In this document: piece by piece, positions 58,955 to 64,000 of the stretch
How the letters are laid out: each line of letters opens with the position of its first letter
Position numbering within the stretch: position 1 is the first letter of the stretch
Source of the DNA: Strongylocentrotus droebachiensis
Lineage: Eukaryota > Echinodermata > Echinoidea > Camarodonta > Strongylocentrotidae
Direction: 5' to 3'
Assembly (NCBI GenBank): GCA_035222895.1
Contig: JAVYIG010007218.1
Location: 30,001-94,000, forward strand
Length of the DNA stretch: 64,000 nt
The notes under the pieces: generated by a model
Told to the model about the DNA's origin: nothing
The model's database searches: none
What the model saw: the letters and a program-made list of their open reading frames with translations, nothing else
Program-made: the position numbers and the translations under genes

Positions 58955-59052
58955 TCTGTCTCTCTCTCTCTCTCTTTCTCTCTCCTCTCTCTCTGTGTCT
59001 GTCTGTCTCTCTCTTTCTCTCTCTCTCTGTCTGTCTCTCTCTCTCTCTCTCT
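58955..59052. repeat. (CT)n / TGTC microsatellite
   Basis: About 100 bp of CT repeats interrupted by TGTCTG. Confidence 0.85.
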
Positions 59053-59468
59053 CACCCTTCATCCACATTCTACCCCTCCCCCTCACTCTCGAATTCCTAT
59101 TCTGAGTATACTGTAATACTTTTCTAGTTTGTATGATGAAATACAATATTTTCCCAGACATTTTCTTTATCATGCAGTGAGTTTTGTGAGCATATAGTTT
59201 ATTTCATAGACAATTATAATTTTTTGTTGGTCATCTAATATTTTTATATATTAGAACTTTCTGTAGAACATCAATGAATGGGGCATTATTTTGTTTGCAT
59301 CATGCTACACTTTTCATGTAAATTGAAGTAGACTCTTATGCGACGATCATGACCGAAAGTGAAATATTTCTGTACTTTACTGTGTTTATATTACGATGTC
59401 ATTTTTTTTAAAGAAAGAGGGACATGTACAATGTTGATAATTCAATATTTATACTTTTGAGATAATAT

Positions 59469-59474
59469 AATAAA
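59469..59474 (+). terminator. Candidate polyadenylation signal of the receptor gene
   Basis: AATAAA, 1.65 kb after the stop codon, followed within about 30-50 bases by a T-rich stretch with TGTC. Other signals further on are possible. Confidence 0.4.
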
Positions 59475-59736
59475 ACATGAAATATTTGTCATGTCTGGAA
59501 CCATCTCATTTACTTTGTCTTTCAATTCTTCCTGTACCACCAAGTTTAGTGTAAGTATAAGCTTATGACCATGTAAAGAACAAATGCGAAATTCTTTCGT
59601 GGAAAATTTACTGAATTAATTAAAAATCTAATTTTCATAAGGGGTCTCTAAGGTTTTTAGGACCGTGGTGATACATGATTTCTAAAATGTGCATTCCCTG
59701 GTTTAATATTGCCTTTTGCACAACCCACTTTTAATA

Positions 59737-59803
59737 TTCTCTCTCTCTCTCTCTCTCTCTCTGTCTGTCTTTCTCTCTGTTTCTCTCTCTCTCTCTCTCT
59801 CTC
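59737..59803. repeat. (CT)n microsatellite
   Basis: CT repeats with TGTC interruptions, followed by a short CACACA run to about 59830. Confidence 0.85.
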
Positions 59804-61294
59804 ACCCACACATAAACACACACACGCATGCATGCACAAATCAAATGAAGATAAAACAGGTATCATTGAATAGATATACGTTTGCATTTATGGTAAGTGT
59901 ATATCATATACTTATACACATACATTCAGCATGTCATTGCATCCAACCATAATTCATAAAGAATGTTAAAAACGTAATGAAAATGTCTCAAATGCATCAA
60001 CATTATTTAAGGCACAATTTACAAATACAAAAAATGATAGGAATATCAATCACAATTTGTGGTAAAATGTCATATTTGTAATATATCATGCAGACCATGC
60101 ATTAATGAAGGTCTTGGATGAATTTATATGCCCTTGAATGATAATGGAAATGGTAGAATAACAATATTTTCAGCTACACGTATAGGCTTTTCAGAGAAGA
60201 GCCTTCAATTATTCAAGAATCTCATAGCTGTAAACAGCCAAAGTGAAAACCACTGTCGATTCTATATAATAAACCATGATTAAACGATTTGATTGATTTA
60301 TGTAATTATTTTCATTCAGAAATAATACTTATCATGTTTACACAATTTTACAAATCAATGTCAAAATCATCGCTAGTAGTGTTCTTATAATATGCTAGAA
60401 AGACTATTATATTAACATTATATTTTATTGCACATTTCTGATCAGTTTATCTTTGTTATCAAATACACTTAATGTACAGACATCCGAATCTAGATGCAAC
60501 TCACAGAGTTAATATGTTAAGACAATCATTGTTTAAATGTCAACAGTATCTGCAAACAAGAGTGATAAGTAACATTTCAGGGATTAATATATCTCAAGAG
60601 TTGTATAAATGCATGAGTTTAAGAATGTTAATATAAAAATATAAACTTGCAAAAGGATTTGCAAAGGATAACATTGTATTTCAAATGAAACCTACACACT
60701 TGGTCTGACTGATTTAATAACTCAAAATCTTAAGGTGCTTTTTAGGTCATGAGACTGCTCTGTTCTATTTATCTTAGATGACAAAAACATAAGGGGAAAA
60801 AAAGATATATTATATAAAAGTTATACAAATTACCAACATTGTGATTCAAATGTATTAAAAAATTGGGTTGAGGAAAACAAAAATAGTAAAGAACCTGTAA
60901 CATTTAGCATAATGACCCATAATACACCAGAGGTATGATTTATATGCCATTTATCTGGACATTATATAGAAAGCCCGCTCTCCTAGAGTTTTTAGAGAAA
61001 ATCATTTAAAAAAATCTATACATGTATAATTCTGCCATCTAAAAACAAATCTTTGCGTCCTGAAAAAATCATATACATTTTTTAAGAAATTATGGACTGG
61101 AGTTCTGTATAAAAAAAATATTTAAACATTGGTGCAAAGGAAGCAAACTAACAAAAATTAATGCATGAAGATTTCCACAAATATATTTTTTACCTTAATA
61201 TCTAACTAGATTCTCCTTTATCCAAAACAATCTTAAAGCCATGATTATTATATACATATATATATTCTTCCAAAAAAACCCTGAAAGACATGAT

Positions 61295-61296
<2 letters not shown>

Positions 61297-61325
<29 letters not shown>
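61297..61325. repeat. (AT)n microsatellite within a short duplication
   Basis: AT repeat embedded in the second of two similar segments (GACATGATTATTATATA and CCATGATTATTATATA, about 47 bp apart). Confidence 0.8.
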
Positions 61326-61329
<4 letters not shown>

Positions 61330-61574
61330 TGTACAAAAGTAATCAAAATATCAATTTTATTTAAATGAAAGTCAATAATGGTCCCATGTATTTCATCAAA
61401 TCAACCTTTCAAATAACAATATACATCATCTAGACTTTTTTAGCCATATTCTCAAAAGCTGCCAAACTTCAAGCAAGGGTTAAACCTCACTTAAGTGCGT
61501 ATATTTCATCCAGAAATTTATTGTGTGTTAAATGTCAACTTCTTCTTCATTTACCATTCTCCATAATACTGTTA

Positions 61575-61860
61575 TTAAATAAAAACAAAAACACTTATCA
61601 TGACATTACTTTCTTAAATGAATCAATGATTAATTAGACAATTAGTATTCTGCTTCACCTTAAACACAAAACACGAAAATACTTAAAACATTACTTTCTC
61701 CTTATTATTTCTTAAATGAATCATTGTTCAATTTGAGAATTAGTATTCTGCTTCACCTTAAACACAAAACACAAAAACACTTATGATGGCATTAATTTCT
61801 CCTCACTATTTCTTAAATGAATCATTGTTTAATTAGAGAATTAGTAGTCTGCCTCAGTGC
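61575..61860. repeat. Tandem repeat, 3 copies of about 100 bp
   Basis: Units marked by TTCTTAAATGAATCA near 61611, 61709 and 61810, each followed by TTAGTATTCTGCTTCACC-like sequence and an AAACACAAAACAC stretch. The third unit is truncated and more diverged. Confidence 0.8.
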
Positions 61861-62700
61861 AAATTGAAAATAAATAGATGATTCTGTTAAACCTTCATAA
61901 CTTCAAATTTTCGACCAATAAGGCTTCATCAGGGAAACCCTAGGTTCTTCTTTATTCCTGCTGTTACATAATCTAAGTAATTTGTATAGAACTTAGAGGT
62001 CAACACTTGAATTTTAATAACTAAGTGGATTCAATAAACTAGTTTGAACTTGGGCCGCTCTCAATAATATGGGCCTTTGTCTCTGTAGGTAGTGGTAGTC
62101 ACTCATGATCTCCATTTCAGATATTGGCAAGTAATAAATATTTACAAAATAAACAATTGCATGAGAAAATCTTATAACTACAGATGCAGAGCAGTAATAG
62201 TAACAAAGTATAAAAAGTTGATAATATAACTAATATATTCATATATATTTTATCCTTTAAATACTAACTTCCTGAGCTACTATACTTATCATCATCATCA
62301 TTTCAAGTACTTCCCAATCCCTAGAAAAAGTAAGAGCCACTCTGCCAGGTCACACACCACAACATTGATCATTAATTAGTACTACATATTCTTTGGACAA
62401 TTCTAAAATTCAGAGTTTTCCCATTGAGGAAATGTTTCATCTTTTCATTCAGTGTAATACCCCTAAAAATGAGCATTTTGGGCTTTGAAGCACATGTATT
62501 CTAGTACTCAAAATTACTGCCTTGTTAATTACTAAGATTTGCATATTACAGGACAAAATTGTTGTCATTTCCTGTGCAATTTGTTTGGAAGAGTCGATTA
62601 TGTTAGCCCAACTACAGCTACATGTAACAAGAGAGCATTTAGAATCTTAAGTATGGCGCAGTCTATGAGAACACTAAATATAAGATGGCCCCAGTGAGTT

Positions 62701-62884
62701 CTACTTGAGTTCTTTTTTGCTGGTGTTTGGTAAAGTCAATGCCGTTAGACCACCTACAGCCAACAAGACTGCTATCAAAATCATAGGCACGGAACAGTTC
62801 AGATCTATGAGAATACCAAACATGAGATTTCCTAATATGGCTCCCATTCGGTTAAACACTGATTGGACTCCCAATGCTGTACTC
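62701..62884 (-). CDS. SV2-like major facilitator transporter, last exon
   Basis: Minus-strand terminal exon; stop TAG at 62701-62703. On the minus strand the acceptor TTTACAG precedes GAGTACAGC at 62884 and phase 2 matches the upstream exon (AG + G gives R). It encodes STALGVQSVFNRMGAILGN, then FGILIDLNCSVPMILIAVLL and a final TM helix ending TLPNTSKKELK. This fits the last two membrane helices and C-terminus of the synaptic vesicle glycoprotein 2 family (MFS fold), including the conserved LGN and LP(D/E/N)T positions. SV2 proteins sit in secretory vesicle membranes; the transported substrate is not settled. The start lies beyond the window. Confidence 0.85.
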
Positions 62885-63486
62885 CTGTAAAGAAGATAAA
62901 CAAAAAAACAAGCAGACAGAGATGATGAATACATTGGTATCTATGTTTGTTTTTAAAAATATGTACGTTGATGTTTTAGCATAAATGGCTTTAAAAAAAG
63001 CATCAACAACTACAATGTATCTGTTGATACCTGAACTGGCTGTTGTTTGCAATTTCAGAATTTATACCCAACAGCAGTTATAGAAGACCAAGCATCTGCA
63101 TTCAAACATGATTCATTCTTAAAACAAACCTTATAAACTTATCTCCAGAAAATACAAGAATTGTATTTCTTCATAAAAACAAACATTATCAAGGTCAAAC
63201 CCTGATTATCCTTGAGGAAATCTTGATCTGAATGAAAGATTTATCAGCTTTATCGCAATACTGTTACATATCTAAACACATTCAATAGCAGACCATTGGC
63301 TACATAGACATGAACATAACACAATCTTATTTCAGGAAATGGAAAGGATATGTTTGAAGTCAGCTCAGATAATAAAGTGCACCTAGGATGGTACAGATTC
63401 ATTCACATTGCCCCCCCCCTTCCTCCATTATTTGCCATTTTCTTGTCCCATTCATTAGAAACTGAGAGCGCTTAAAGACAACCCAC
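62885..63486 (-). other. Last intron of the SV2-like gene
   Basis: 602 bp, minus-strand GTGGGT donor at 63486 and TTTACAG acceptor at 62885. It contains a C run at 63411-63419. Nothing else noted. Confidence 0.8.
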
Positions 63487-63646
63487 CTGCAGCTGGTGGG
63501 ATAGAGCTCAACTCCGACCACGTTGAGAGTGTTCCATGTTATGACAGAGATGGCGCCAAACACGCAAGACATTATGAGTACCTGGATTCTTGTTTTTAGG
63601 AACCATATGAAGAACACACTGATGCCAGAGACAATCATACTGGTAG
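63487..63646 (-). CDS. SV2-like transporter, penultimate exon
   Basis: 160 bp on the minus strand between AATCTCAG and CAG|GTGGGT, phase 1 to 2. It encodes a membrane helix (SMIVSGISVFFIWFL), a second helix with MSCVFGAISVITWNTL and the segment NVVGVELYPTSCR. The W-N-x-L-(N/D)-V-x-x-V-E-L-Y-P pattern is typical of SV2 proteins between their tenth and eleventh helices. The exon continues in frame into the last exon. Earlier exons are outside the window. Confidence 0.87.
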
Positions 63647-64000
63647 CTGAGATTTAAATACAAGAAGAAAATAAATGAAATGATTGATGTAAGCATGCTT
63701 GGTATATCAATATATGAGGGTAATTTACTACATGCCCTTGCATCACATACTTTAAAGCAGCACTTACAGAGTTTTAATCCAAACTACATATAACAACATG
63801 AAACAAAAGTAAGAAAAAACAAACCAATAAACAAACCAACAAACCGAACATAGACAAATTGTATAGGAAGTCACATATTTATGTTGCAAGTCCCAGTTCT
63901 ACAAATGAATTTAGAGTAACTAAATACATTTTGTACCAGTTAACTCCTTTAACATAACAAATAAATGAAGTGTATTTTAATACAATAATCCCAATACCTC
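63647..64000 (-). other. Upstream intron of the SV2-like gene, cut by the window end
   Basis: 354 bp of AT-rich DNA with no coding exon visible. Confidence 0.7.

Larger units (their letters stand above)
57818..59490 (+). other. Probable 3' UTR of the receptor gene
   Basis: Extends from the stop to the first good AATAAA (59469) with a T/G-rich stretch behind it. It contains the long foldback at 58064-58436 and a CT microsatellite at 58955-59052. The end point is inferred. Confidence 0.5.
59491..62700. other. Region between the convergent genes
   Basis: 3.2 kb, very AT-rich. It probably holds the 3' UTR of the minus-strand SV2-like gene on its right side (its length cannot be fixed) and a short intergenic gap. 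It contains a CT repeat at 59737-59803, an AT repeat at 61297-61325 and a tandem repeat at 61575-61860. No other gene is supported. Confidence 0.55.

Overview
This is a eukaryotic, AT-rich, intron-dominated genomic window. The long introns, the mix of Ty3/gypsy, LINE and hAT-like repeats, an SV2-type transporter and a kringle/EGF membrane protein suggest an invertebrate deuterostome, most likely an echinoderm such as a sea urchin. The species is inferred; nothing in the window proves it. There are no bacterial-style operons, tRNA or rRNA genes that I could recognise.

Layout. (1) 1-1924: upstream DNA with a purine-rich tract and a GC-richer stretch that may be promoter or 5' leader. (2) 1925-57817, + strand: one split gene that I assembled from eight exons. 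Every exon has GT/AG borders, every junction keeps phase, and the summed coding length is 2214 nt, exactly 738 codons with the stop. The predicted protein (about 737 aa) is a single-pass type I membrane protein: signal peptide, EMI-like cysteine stub, one kringle, EGF-like and laminin-EGF-like modules, a short cysteine-rich juxtamembrane module, one membrane span, and a long tail with a proline-rich stretch and three Y-x-N motifs. The N-terminus is the least certain part. (3) Intron 1 (about 26 kb) carries a full-length, apparently young Ty3/gypsy retrotransposon (13313-23316) in the sense orientation. It has gag, a -1 frameshift signal, pol with protease, RT, RNase H and integrase, a PBS, a PPT, a CTTT target duplication and near-identical LTRs, except that the 3' LTR has a 372-bp internal tandem duplication. 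(4) Introns 2-5 hold microsatellites, MITEs, a decayed LINE (50177-52210, minus strand) and a 2.65-kb non-autonomous hAT-like element (46037-48691) with a 14-copy minisatellite. (5) The 3' UTR of the receptor gene contains a foldback of about 370 bp. (6) 62701-63646, - strand: the last two coding exons of an SV2-like major facilitator transporter, which converges on the receptor gene.

How the parts relate. The two cellular genes end tail to tail and I see no direct functional link between them. The receptor architecture looks like a cell-surface adhesion or signalling molecule: extracellular binding modules outside, Grb2-type SH2 docking sites inside. That function is inference from motifs. 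The most notable items are the receptor architecture itself, the clean frameshift cassette of the gypsy element, the odd internal structure of its LTRs, and the long foldback inside a predicted 3' UTR.
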